A stretch of 32,777 nucleotides of DNA from Lysobacterales bacterium. Its GTDB lineage: Bacteria > Pseudomonadota > Gammaproteobacteria > Xanthomonadales > SZUA-38. The notes beneath the pieces were generated by a model. The model saw only the letters and a program-made list of their open reading frames with translations. It did not search any database and was not told the origin of the DNA. Below are positions 7,726-15,039 of the stretch, in pieces; positions within the stretch are counted from its first letter, which is position 1; the number at the start of each line of letters is the position of its first letter. The position numbers and the translations under genes are program-made. The DNA is taken from contig JANQOZ010000070.1 of the NCBI GenBank assembly GCA_028285525.1, positions 1-32,777 of the forward strand, read 5' to 3'.

Positions 7726-9903
7726 TTACTCCCAGCGGCCCCGGAAAGTCAGGCCCCACACCCGGGGCTCGTTGACGAAACCGGTGTTGTTGTTGAAGTC
7801 GATGCCGCCGATCAGGTTCTCCTCATCGGTCACGTTTCGACCGAACAGCGAGAAACGGTACTGATCGTTGTTCATTGAATAGCCGACTTCGAGACCCAGC
7901 TCCGAGTTGCCGCTGTGATTAAACTCACGGCTCTCGTAGATGAAAATCTCAGTTCGCCCGACCCGCACGTAGTCCAGCCCGAAAAACACCTCGTTGCCGT
8001 TGCTCAGCGGATAGACGTAGTCCGCCGTGACGTTAAACGTAGAGCGGGGGGCATTGGGGAACGGGTTGCCGTCAACCTGTGCCACCAGGCCGGCCGGAGA
8101 ATCCACCAGCGGATCGGTGGGGGTACAGATGCCCGAACCGCACACCGGGACCAGCAGATTCGGGTCTTCGATCTCGGTGTAGTTGTAGGCGTACCCGGCA
8201 GCCAGCGTCAGGTTCTCCGAGGCAGCCCAAAGGATGTCAGCCTCGATGCCGTAACCCGCGCCGCCTTCGACGCTCACGAGCTGAACATTGTTGCCCGTGC
8301 CGCCTACGGCAGTGAGCTGAAGATCTTCAATGTCGTAAACGTAGGCGGTTACGTTCGCGCGCAGCTGGTCGTCGAACAGCTCGCTTTTCACGCCGAACTC
8401 CAGCGAATCGATGATCTCGGAGGCGGCCGTCGACGGCTGGCCAAAGAACGCGATATCCCTGCCCTGGATTGACGGACCCCGGAAGCCACGAGCATAGCGG
8501 CCAAACACGTTAACGTCGTCGTTCACTCGGTACGTGACGCTGATATCCCCACTGAGCTCGTCGTCTTCGAGATTGGTCGTCGGAACCGGCGCACCCGGGT
8601 TGTTGAACGCGTTCAGCTCCTTTTCGTCGTTGGTGTAACGAATTCCCGCGGTCAGCGTGGTGCGGTCGTTGAGATCCCAGGCACCCTGAGCAAACAGCGC
8701 CCACAGCTCGTCGTCCCGAACAACGGTTGAAGGCGGAACAAAACCTGGGTCAGTCACGTCAACCAGCTCGCTCTCGAAGTAGTAAAAGCCGGCCTGCCAG
8801 CGGAAAGACTCCGCCGTGTCGCTCGCCAGGCGAACCTCCTGGGTGAATTGATCGGTGTCCGCCGTGCCGCCCGTTGCTGAAGGGAACGGGATCGGCCCGG
8901 GAAACTCGACCGGCAGGAAGCTGGCTCCGAAGCCGCCGTCGATGTCGCCAAAAGCGTCTCGCTTGCCGTCGTCGAAGCCCGTGATGGAGGTCAGCACCAT
9001 GTCGCCCAGATCCCAGTTGATCTTGGCGGTGAAACCCCACTGCTCCATGTCGCCGATGGCCTCGCCGGCATCATGGTAAACGCCGTCACGGTCGAAGTTC
9101 TGGTTCAGCCGGTTGCTGCCCGGCGTCAGAATGTTGGCTCGAAAATAGGACGCGGGGCCATCGAGATCCCGCCAGCGCAGGGTAAACAGCGCATTCAGGT
9201 CGTCGCTGGGCTCCCACAAGAGCTTGGCGCGCAGGGCGAACTCTTCGTGGCCGCCCTCGACGTCGTCAGCACCGGTAAACAGGTTGTCGATCCAGTCATC
9301 CCGGCGGTTAGCGAGGAAGGAGATCCGGCCGGAGAGCGTTTCGGACAAGCCGCCGCCGATGCCGCCCTCTGCAATCACGGTGCCGAGGCGACCCACCGTC
9401 AAACCGAGATCCGCCTCGAACTCCTGGCTGGGCCCCTTGGAGTCGATCTTAACCAGACCCGCGGTGGTGTTCCGGCCGAAGAGCGTGCCCTGCGGACCGC
9501 GGACAACCTCCACCTGGTCGATATCGAACAGCGGGAAACTCTTCAGGATCACGTTTTCCATGACCACGTCATCCATAATCACGGAGACTGGCTGAGACGC
9601 GGCGTTGTCAAAATCGATGTTGCCGAGGCCACGGATGTAAAAACGCGGCGCAACCCGGCCGTTCGACGACTCAACGTACAGCCCGGGCACGCGGGCTGAC
9701 AGAGCGAGCACGTCGGCGCCCCCAGACAAGACGGCAGTGACCGTGCTGTTGTCCAGCGCCGCGATCGAAATCGGCACGTCCTGAAGGTTTTCAGAGCGTT
9801 TCTGGGCTGTTACGACAATTTCCTCCAAAACCTGCGCAGAGGCGGTGGAGCTGAGGCCGACAGCGATGGCCGCGGCAAGGGTGGTCAGTCTCTTGTTGTC
9901 CAT
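7726..9903 (-). CDS. TonB-dependent outer-membrane receptor
   Basis: A 725-residue TonB-dependent receptor. The signal peptide (about 1-23, ending TASA) is followed by a TonB box, LEEIVVTAQKR, and the plug-domain signature SENLQDVPISIAAL. The plug also shows IRGLG, VEVVRGPQGTLFGRNTTAG and further typical elements, then a beta-barrel with many aromatic strand ends and a C-terminal strand ending in GLTFRGRWE. It should import a siderophore, vitamin or carbohydrate using TonB energy. The type resembles the many catabolite-linked receptors of Xanthomonadales and Sphingomonadales, and its ligand cannot be assigned. No neighbouring SusD, FecR or sigma-factor genes were seen. AGGAG lies about 12 nt before the ATG. 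Confidence 0.93.
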   Translation of the reverse strand: MDNKRLTTLAAAIAVGLSSTASAQVLEEIVVTAQKRSENLQDVPISIAALDNSTVTAVLSGGADVLALSARVPGLYVESSNGRVAPRFYIRGLGNIDFDNAASQPVSVIMDDVVMENVILKSFPLFDIDQVEVVRGPQGTLFGRNTTAGLVKIDSKGPSQEFEADLGLTVGRLGTVIAEGGIGGGLSETLSGRISFLANRRDDWIDNLFTGADDVEGGHEEFALRAKLLWEPSDDLNALFTLRWRDLDGPASYFRANILTPGSNRLNQNFDRDGVYHDAGEAIGDMEQWGFTAKINWDLGDMVLTSITGFDDGKRDAFGDIDGGFGASFLPVEFPGPIPFPSATGGTADTDQFTQEVRLASDTAESFRWQAGFYYFESELVDVTDPGFVPPSTVVRDDELWALFAQGAWDLNDRTTLTAGIRYTNDEKELNAFNNPGAPVPTTNLEDDELSGDISVTYRVNDDVNVFGRYARGFRGPSIQGRDIAFFGQPSTAASEIIDSLEFGVKSELFDDQLRANVTAYVYDIEDLQLTAVGGTGNNVQLVSVEGGAGYGIEADILWAASENLTLAAGYAYNYTEIEDPNLLVPVCGSGICTPTDPLVDSPAGLVAQVDGNPFPNAPRSTFNVTADYVYPLSNGNEVFFGLDYVRVGRTEIFIYESREFNHSGNSELGLEVGYSMNNDQYRFSLFGRNVTDEENLIGGIDFNNNTGFVNEPRVWGLTFRGRWE

Positions 9904-10135
9904 GCTTTGCGGAGTCTCCTAAAGCGAGTGACGTGGATTGGAAGCGGGCGAGTATACCGAAAGCTGGGGGCCTTGGGGGCCTGGGCAGCCGACCGCTTTC
10001 CTCAAGCCAAAGCAGCCGGTTTTGGTTCACAGCACTTTCATGTAGATCAAGGCGCTCCTCACGTTCGCTTAACCGCAAAAGCATGAACTGCGGGTTCTAC
10101 TCGCCGCTCACCCCAACCTGATGAGAGCATCACTT
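9904..10135. promoter_or_regulatory. Divergent promoter region between the receptor and fasciclin genes
   Basis: A non-coding spacer between divergent starts. On the minus strand a TATACT (-10-like, about 9953-9958) precedes the receptor, but no clear -35 was found. On the plus strand TTGGTT near 10022 and TAGATC near 10043 are weak elements with a short spacer for the fasciclin gene. No strong operator could be recognised. Confidence 0.35.
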
Positions 10136-10621
10136 ATGAAATTTCTTCTCGCTTCTGTTCTGACTGCCGTCATGGCATTCCCGGCCCTGGCGGGTCATCA
10201 CGAAGAAAAAGACATCGTCGACACCGCAGTTGCCGCCGGCAGCTTCGAAACCCTGGCCGCAGCGCTGACCGCCGCCGGCCTCGTCGACGTCCTGAAAGGC
10301 GACGGCCCGTTCACGGTCTTTGCCCCGACCGACGCAGCGTTTGCCGCTCTGCCCGCTGGCACCGTTGAAACTCTGCTGAAGCCGGAAAATATCGATCAGC
10401 TGAAAGCGGTTCTGACGTACCACGTTCTCGCCGGCAAAGTGAAAGCCGCTGACGTGGTCAAGCTGAGCGAGGCCAACACGGTGCAGGGCAGCCCGGTGAG
10501 CATCACCGTCGAAGGCGGCACTGTGAAGGTCAACCAGGCGACCGTCACCGCCACGGACATCATGGCCAGCAACGGTGTGATTCACGTGATCGACGCGGTT
10601 ATCCTGCCGCCGCAAAGCTAA
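10136..10621 (+). CDS. Secreted fasciclin (FAS1) domain protein
   Basis: A 161-residue exported protein with a signal peptide ([20 protein letters not shown]) and one FAS1 domain filling the rest. The H1-type motif [17 protein letters not shown], the central LTYHVLAGK and the H2-type [14 protein letters not shown] are all present. FAS1 domains mediate adhesion or protein contacts outside the cell; the bacterial role is uncertain. The ATG at 10136 is preferred because the signal peptide then starts normally and GAGAG lies upstream; an in-frame ATG at 10121 adds five residues. It converges with the photolyase-like gene, their stops 30 nt apart with a shared hairpin between. Its position at the edge of the photorepair genes is suggestive but does not prove a link. 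Confidence 0.88.
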   Translation: MKFLLASVLTAVMAFPALAGHHEEKDIVDTAVAAGSFETLAAALTAAGLVDVLKGDGPFTVFAPTDAAFAALPAGTVETLLKPENIDQLKAVLTYHVLAGKVKAADVVKLSEANTVQGSPVSITVEGGTVKVNQATVTATDIMASNGVIHVIDAVILPPQS

Positions 10622-10639
10622 GAAAGCTTGTTTTTCGCG

Positions 10640-10666
10640 TTTCCCGGAGCGTCAGGCTCCGGGAAA
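10640..10666. terminator. Perfect hairpin between convergent fasciclin and photolyase-like genes
   Basis: TTTCCCGGAGC (10640-10650) pairs exactly with GCTCCGGGAAA (10656-10666) around loop GTCAG, an 11-bp stem between the two convergent stop codons. The photolyase stop is in the loop. No T-run follows on either strand, so it is a likely 3'-end stabilising or bidirectional stop structure rather than a textbook terminator. Confidence 0.55.
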
Positions 10667-11854
10667 CTGCGACAGATCGGCAACGATCTCCGGAATTTGC
10701 CGCCGGAACTGAAAAAACCCCTTCCTGCAGAACGGCCAGCACATCTCATCCCAACGCCGGCTGACCTCCTTAAACCGAATTCCTGCATTCGCCAATCGTT
10801 CGGCCAGCTCATCGATTTGTGTGCGTCCAGGCCCAACGGGGCAGCGGCTCATGACCACGCTGCTCGCGCCTTGGTCGCTGGCAAACGCGACCACTTCACT
10901 CACGTCGGCCAATGAGCTTGAGTCTCCCACCCCGAAGCGATCGCTCAGCCTCGCGGCAGCGTCCGCCAGCGCGCCGTCGCTGAAAGAATCGGCGACATCA
11001 CCTAGAGGTCGATCTGACTTGAAACGCCGCAGCGACAGCGATCCGACAGCCGCGATCTCGCAACCGACATCCAGCTCCGGGCGGAACAGGTCAGTTTCGG
11101 TCAGAAGAAACACGGCGCGACCGTCGATGACATCCCGCTGATGCTCAACAGCGTTAAGCGCTGGGCGCTCCACGTCCGGCAGCTGGCCGGCGCTCTGAGC
11201 GAGACCCGGCGTCTCCGAGAACCGCCCCTCGCTGAAGCGGCGAATATTGTCTTCGCGAGCGAGATAGGTTTTGCCGACGGTTTGCAGTCCCGCTACCCAG
11301 CGCCAGGAGAGCGTGTTTGACGCAGCGTCACCGTCTACCAGATGACGCAGAAACCAGTCGGCACCCTGCTCCCACGGGAGCCGGAGCGTAAACACCCAGA
11401 TGCTGGCAAACCACATCCGAGCATGGTTGTGCAGATACCCATAGCGGGTCAGCTCATCAGCCCAGGCGTCAAAACACTCGATGCCCGTCTGGCCGGCGGT
11501 TGCCCGCGCCACGGCTTTTTCCAGCGCCGCCGGCACAGGAGCGCTCAGCGCCGCCTGATAATCGTCCCAGACCTGACGGTGCTGCTCCAGCCAGCCACGC
11601 CAGTAGGTGCGCCACATCACCTCGTCGACAAACTTCTCGGCGGCAGTATGGCCATGGGCGTCGAGCGCGGCCTGCACAACCTCCCAGTCGCTGAGCAGGC
11701 GATGGCTCAGCCAGGGCGACAGGCACGACACGTTGCCGCGACGATCCGGACCGAAATCGAAGTTTCGATCCCGCTGATACCTGCGGCCGGCGCGCGGCAG
11801 AAACGCCTCCAGCCGCTCGAGGCCGGCGGCCCGGCTCGGCGAAAAATGTTCCAT
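10652..11854 (-). CDS. Photolyase/cryptochrome-like protein with FAD domain first and alpha/beta domain last
   Basis: A 400-residue protein. Residues 1-215 follow the FAD-binding half of photolyases: LSPWLSHRLLS (45-55) matches the RLSPHLHFGEIS region of the CPD photolyase in this window, MWRTYWRGW (80-88) matches WRDF, YLHNHARMWFAS (140-151) matches WMHNRVRM, and HLVDGDAASNTLSWRWVAG (171-189) matches the FAD signature. It then runs GKTYLAREDNI and RRFSEGRF. No antenna alpha/beta domain precedes this. Residues 245-400 instead resemble that domain, ending in FKEVSRRWDEMCWPFCRKG, comparable with the V-K-R-F-P ... VFTPFWRA end of the photolyase domain. This suggests circular permutation. The activity (CPD repair, 6-4 repair or light signalling) is unknown. 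It lies 28 nt downstream of the DUF2256-DUF3253 gene and is probably in one operon with it. Confidence 0.8.
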   Translation of the reverse strand: MEHFSPSRAAGLERLEAFLPRAGRRYQRDRNFDFGPDRRGNVSCLSPWLSHRLLSDWEVVQAALDAHGHTAAEKFVDEVMWRTYWRGWLEQHRQVWDDYQAALSAPVPAALEKAVARATAGQTGIECFDAWADELTRYGYLHNHARMWFASIWVFTLRLPWEQGADWFLRHLVDGDAASNTLSWRWVAGLQTVGKTYLAREDNIRRFSEGRFSETPGLAQSAGQLPDVERPALNAVEHQRDVIDGRAVFLLTETDLFRPELDVGCEIAAVGSLSLRRFKSDRPLGDVADSFSDGALADAAARLSDRFGVGDSSSLADVSEVVAFASDQGASSVVMSRCPVGPGRTQIDELAERLANAGIRFKEVSRRWDEMCWPFCRKGFFQFRRQIPEIVADLSQFPGA

Positions 11855-11882
11855 TAAGAAGACTCGCGTTGTTTGAGTTTGA

Positions 11883-12263
11883 CTACTTGACCAGCCGGAG
11901 GCGCACCGGGCCTTTGGCTGTCGATGGGTCGACGGCGCGACCCCGCTGGAGGATCTCGAGCCGACCCACCTGGTGAAGCCGCCGCGCCGCCATGCGGGTT
12001 CGTTCCATCAGCGGCCGCCAGCTGGCCTCATCGGGCGCGACACGTCGCGCCGCTTCGCTAGGACAGATAGTGGCGCCAGCAGCGCGCTCGTTGAGCAGCG
12101 TCACGATCGCCATTTCCAGGTCTCGATCTTCAGGTCGCAGCCCGCTCTGACGGCAGGCTTTGGAGCAGTAGCGGACCTGGTCCCAATCCCTGGCCCATTT
12201 CTTGCGCCAGGTAATGACCCGACCGCATACCTTGCAGTGTTTTTCTTTTAACTCTCGGCTCAT
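11883..12263 (-). CDS. DUF2256-DUF3253 fusion: small zinc ribbon plus winged-helix-like domain
   Basis: A 126-residue protein. The N-terminal part (1-40) is a DUF2256-type zinc ribbon with C10-x2-C13 and C33-x3-C37 around the conserved TWRKKWARDWDQVRYC. DUF2256 genes are commonly found beside photolyase/cryptochrome genes. The C-terminal part (about 48-126) fits DUF3253, a winged-helix-like domain: MAIVTLLNERAAGATICPSE, then AARRVAP, the helix WRPLMERTRMAARRL and the wing VGRLEILQRGR. Function is unknown; nucleic-acid binding is an inference. The ATG at 12263 is the best start, though it lacks a clear ribosome site and a GTG at 12272 is possible. It starts only 42 nt from the divergent nei gene and precedes the photolyase-like gene by 28 nt. 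Confidence 0.82.
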   Translation of the reverse strand: MSRELKEKHCKVCGRVITWRKKWARDWDQVRYCSKACRQSGLRPEDRDLEMAIVTLLNERAAGATICPSEAARRVAPDEASWRPLMERTRMAARRLHQVGRLEILQRGRAVDPSTAKGPVRLRLVK

Positions 12264-12305
12264 AACTTTCACGAAGCGGGGACGGTTGGTCTGATCCCAT
12301 GAGGC

Positions 12306-13145
12306 ATGCCTGAGGGACCAGAAATCAAACGTGTGGCCGACAAGCTGGCCAAAACGGTGCTGGATCAGCCGCTCGAGACGGTCTGGTTTGCGCATCCCGA
12401 CGCTCAGCGACATGCCGCAACCCTCTCTAACAGTAGGGTGATCAGCGTGAAGACCAGGGGAAAGGCGCTGCTGACTGCCTTTGACTGTGGCCTTACGGTC
12501 TACAGCCACAACCAGCTCTACGGGCGCTGGTATTTTGTGGCGCGAGATCGGCACCCTAAAACCCGCCGCAGCCTGCGGTGGCAGCTTGAAACGGAAGACC
12601 GCGCGGCGCTGCTCTTCAGCGCCTCGGAGATCCGCGTGCTCGAATCGGACCGCCTTCAAGAGCATCCGTTTCTTGCCCGCGCCGGCATCGACGTCCTGTC
12701 CGACGATCCAACGCCCCAGCAGCTGTTCAAACACTTTCGACAGCCACGCTTCGCGCGGCGATCACTGGCGGCCCTGATGCTGGATCAGCAGTTTGTCGCA
12801 GGCACCGGCAACTACCTGCGTTCTGAGATTCTGTTCTGCGCCGGGCTGCCGCCGGACTGTCGCCTAGGTGAACTCAGCGATGCCCAGGTGCGCAAGCTGG
12901 CTAAGCAGACGCTCATCATTACCCAGCGCAGTTATGAAACCGGGGGCATCACCAACGATCCCAAGATTGCGGCGCGCATGAAACAGCAGGGCTCAAAGCG
13001 CGCCGCGTTGCGTCATTTTGTGTTTGCCAGGGCGGAGCTTCCCTGCCACCAGTGCGGAACGCTGGTCAGGCGAATCGAAACCGCCGGCCGACGACTCTAC
13101 TACTGTCCGGTGTGCCAGCCTTCACAAGCGGTTGACCGCGCATAA
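12306..13145 (+). CDS. nei: Endonuclease VIII (Fpg/Nei-family DNA glycosylase/AP lyase)
   Basis: A 279-residue base-excision-repair enzyme that removes oxidised pyrimidines and cuts the abasic site. The N-terminus PEGPEIKRVADKL is the Nei form (Fpg starts PELPEV), with catalytic Pro2 and Glu3; the start is therefore fixed despite a poor ribosome site (GAGG only 1-2 nt before the ATG). K53 in TRGKALL is the conserved beta-strand lysine. The H2TH region shows FVAGTGNYLRSEILF, and the C-terminal zinc finger is CHQC ... YYCPVCQ with an Arg (GRRLYY) for phosphate contacts. It is divergent from the DUF2256-photolyase unit and 31 nt upstream of the glutathione peroxidase gene, so nei and gpx may be co-transcribed. 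Confidence 0.9.
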   Translation: MPEGPEIKRVADKLAKTVLDQPLETVWFAHPDAQRHAATLSNSRVISVKTRGKALLTAFDCGLTVYSHNQLYGRWYFVARDRHPKTRRSLRWQLETEDRAALLFSASEIRVLESDRLQEHPFLARAGIDVLSDDPTPQQLFKHFRQPRFARRSLAALMLDQQFVAGTGNYLRSEILFCAGLPPDCRLGELSDAQVRKLAKQTLIITQRSYETGGITNDPKIAARMKQQGSKRAALRHFVFARAELPCHQCGTLVRRIETAGRRLYYCPVCQPSQAVDRA

Positions 13146-13176
13146 AATACCGTTCGCGTTTTTTGGAGACACCACC

Positions 13177-13701
13177 ATGAATAGCCTTGTTGCCATGCTG
13201 CTTCTGGCCGCTTCCGGTCAAAGCTGCGATCTGCTCAATCATGACTTCCGCAAGCTCGCTTCCGAAGATTCGGTCAACCTGTGCGAAGCCTATGAGGGCG
13301 AAGTTCTCCTGCTGGTGAACACCGCCAGCAAGTGCGGCAACACACCGCAATATGACGGCCTCGAAGCCATGTACGAGGAGTATCGCGAGCAGGGCTTTGC
13401 GGTCCTGGGCTTCCCGTCGAATGACTTCATGGGCCAGGAGCCGGGCACCGAAGAGCAGATCGAGGAATTCTGCCGACTCACCTACGGCGTCGAGTTTCCG
13501 ATGTTTGAGAAAACGCTGGTGAAAGGCGGCAACGCCCATCCGCTGTTCAAGCAGCTGGCCGCCGTCGATAAGGCGCCGACCTGGAACTTCCAAAAGTACC
13601 TGGTCGGACGCGACGGCAAGCTGATTCGGAGCTTCACGCCCCGCACGCAGCCGAACGACCCTGAGCTGGTCAAGGCTATCCAGGCGGCTATCGCGCAGTA
13701 G
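13177..13701 (+). CDS. Glutathione peroxidase family protein, probably exported
   Basis: A 174-residue thiol peroxidase of the GPx family. The peroxidatic cysteine is C53 in NTASKCGNTPQY, the Gln motif is in MGQEPGT, and the Trp-Asn motif is WNFQKYLVGRDG. In the usual FPCNQF segment Cys is replaced (FPSNDF). Unlike cytoplasmic GPx it has a short hydrophobic leader (MNSLVAMLLLAASGQS), suggesting export to the periplasm, although the leader lacks the usual Lys/Arg and is weak. The ATG at 13177 has GGAGA 8 nt upstream. It should reduce organic hydroperoxides with thioredoxin or glutathione, which fits the photo-oxidative context. A strong terminator follows. Confidence 0.9.
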   Translation: MNSLVAMLLLAASGQSCDLLNHDFRKLASEDSVNLCEAYEGEVLLLVNTASKCGNTPQYDGLEAMYEEYREQGFAVLGFPSNDFMGQEPGTEEQIEEFCRLTYGVEFPMFEKTLVKGGNAHPLFKQLAAVDKAPTWNFQKYLVGRDGKLIRSFTPRTQPNDPELVKAIQAAIAQ

Positions 13702-13724
13702 CGAACAGTTCAATTCCGCTGAGA

Positions 13725-13757
13725 AAGCGCTGACCTTCAGGTTCAGCGCTTTTTTTT
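13725..13757 (+). terminator. Intrinsic terminator after glutathione peroxidase
   Basis: AAGCGCTGA (13725-13733) pairs with TCAGCGCTT, extended by CC/GG with one bulge, closing a short loop and followed by a run of eight T residues. It sits 24 nt after the gpx stop codon and ends the nei-gpx transcript. Confidence 0.92.
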
Positions 13758-14060
13758 GCCTGCGCGCTGGGGGTGAGCCAGGCGAACGAGTCGGGTGAGC
13801 GTTCGTGGTTGCCTTTCGAGATTTAGAGCTTTGGGGATGTTGAAGCTTAGGGAAGGGACCCGACCGAGGGAGGGGAGAATGGGGAGGAACGTTCGGCCGG
13901 GCCCCTGCTTTCAACAGTTTCCATTCTAGACATCTGCCGTGAATTTCCGGTGAAAATCTAGACGTAATCCAGTTTTTTTTAATTATTTCTCCAATCCACG
14001 GGACTTGTCGAAGAAATTTGTCTAGAATCCTCGCTTCGTTAGTCACGGTAGTTCAAGCAA
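13758..14060. promoter_or_regulatory. Regulator upstream region with three TCTAGA-centred sites
   Basis: About 300 nt without a credible gene. It holds ATTCTAGACA (13923-13932), ATCTAGACGT (13956-13965) and TGTCTAGAAT (14019-14028); the first and third are exact inverted copies. An AT-rich patch with a run of eight T (13973-13980) separates the second and third. The third site contains TAGAAT (14023-14028), usable as a -10 box for the MerR-type gene that starts at 14061; no good -35 at 17 nt was seen, as is common for MerR-controlled promoters. The first site presents the same TAGAAT leftward on the minus strand. The left part (13840-13915) is purine-rich and unexplained. Confidence 0.6.
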
Positions 14061-15014
14061 ATGGCCGAAAATGCTCACAACCTTTTCTCTATTGGGGCGG
14101 TTGCCCGCCTGACCGGCCTGACCACTCACAGCCTCCGCAAGTGGGAGGATCGCTACCAGGTGGTAACGCCGCTGCGCAGCGACGGAGGCGACCGACGCTA
14201 CACCAGCGTGCAGGTCGCCCGGCTGACGCTGCTGAAGGAACTGGTTGACGCCGGCCACAGCATCAGCGAGCTGGCTGGACTGACGACCGAACGGCTTAAG
14301 GCCCGATCGCTGGCCACGCTGATGCCGCGCGAGCCGCGGAGTGAAAACACGTTTAAGGTGGCTGTACTCGGCGAGTTTCTGCCCGCGCTGCTGGAGTATC
14401 ACAACCCGCTTTCCCCGTCGCTCGACGTCATTGCCAGCGGCAGTGCGACAACCGATCTCAATGGTGTCAACGCAGACGCGGTGATCATCGAGACCTGCAG
14501 CCTGGGCAGTCAGCCGGAAGAGACGCTGCACACGATCAGACGACTGACCGGAGCGCGCTGCCTGGTGGTCCTCTATCGCTTCAGCACCCGCACCGACGCG
14601 GCCCGGCTGCGCGCGGCGGACGTCATCTGTCTGCGGATGCCGGTCGACTACCAGGAGCTTCAGCGGCAGGTTGTTTCCATGGTCGCGGCACGCACCGAAC
14701 CACGAGTGAACGGCGACACGCCGCCGCCGCAGCGCTACAGCAAAGAGCTGCTCGCTCGCCTCATGACCATTCAGCCGAGTATCGGCTGCGAGTGCCCCGG
14801 GCACGTGGCGGAAATCGTCGCGACGCTGATGGACTTTGAGGCCTACAGCGCCAGCTGCGAGTCGAAGAACGCGGCCGATGCGGAGATCCACCGTAATCTG
14901 CACCTCACCGCTGCACGTGCGCGCGCCGCCTTCGAGGCAGCGCTGACCGAGGTTGCGGCCCACGAGGGGATTTCGCTGACCGAAACGATGCCGCGCAGGA
15001 GCGCCTCACACTGA
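14061..15014 (+). CDS. MerR-type regulator with CarH/LitR-like layout but no B12 motif
   Basis: A 317-residue regulator. Residues 8-80 are a MerR DNA-binding domain of the subtype seen in CarH/LitR: IGAVARLTGLTTHSLRKWE, then RY...V.P.R, GGDRRYTS and LLKELVDAGHSISELAGL. Residues 98-205 form an alternating strand/helix domain resembling a degenerate cobalamin-binding or receiver fold, without the DxHxxG needed for lower-ligand B12 binding. Residues 225-317 are helical with a conserved-looking cluster C243-E-C245-P-G-H248, C266, H277 and H281 that could bind a metal or cofactor. It sits among photolyase, Nei and GPx genes and converges with the phr gene (25 nt between stops). A role as the photo- or redox-responsive controller of the island is inferred. 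There is no clear ribosome site before the ATG. Confidence 0.8.
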   Translation: MAENAHNLFSIGAVARLTGLTTHSLRKWEDRYQVVTPLRSDGGDRRYTSVQVARLTLLKELVDAGHSISELAGLTTERLKARSLATLMPREPRSENTFKVAVLGEFLPALLEYHNPLSPSLDVIASGSATTDLNGVNADAVIIETCSLGSQPEETLHTIRRLTGARCLVVLYRFSTRTDAARLRAADVICLRMPVDYQELQRQVVSMVAARTEPRVNGDTPPPQRYSKELLARLMTIQPSIGCECPGHVAEIVATLMDFEAYSASCESKNAADAEIHRNLHLTAARARAAFEAALTEVAAHEGISLTETMPRRSASH

Positions 15015-15039
15015 TCCAGGGCGAGTCGCCCCGCTGCGG

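Noticed and set aside
13066..14046. Minus-strand open frame of 326 codons covering gpx and the 13.76-14.06 kb spacer
   Set aside because: It overlaps gpx and a strong terminator antisense, and its spacer part is low-complexity Pro/Ser/Arg with no homology I recognise.
14043..14963. Minus-strand open frame of 306 codons opposite the MerR-type gene
   Set aside because: The plus-strand frame has an unmistakable MerR domain; the antisense frame has none.
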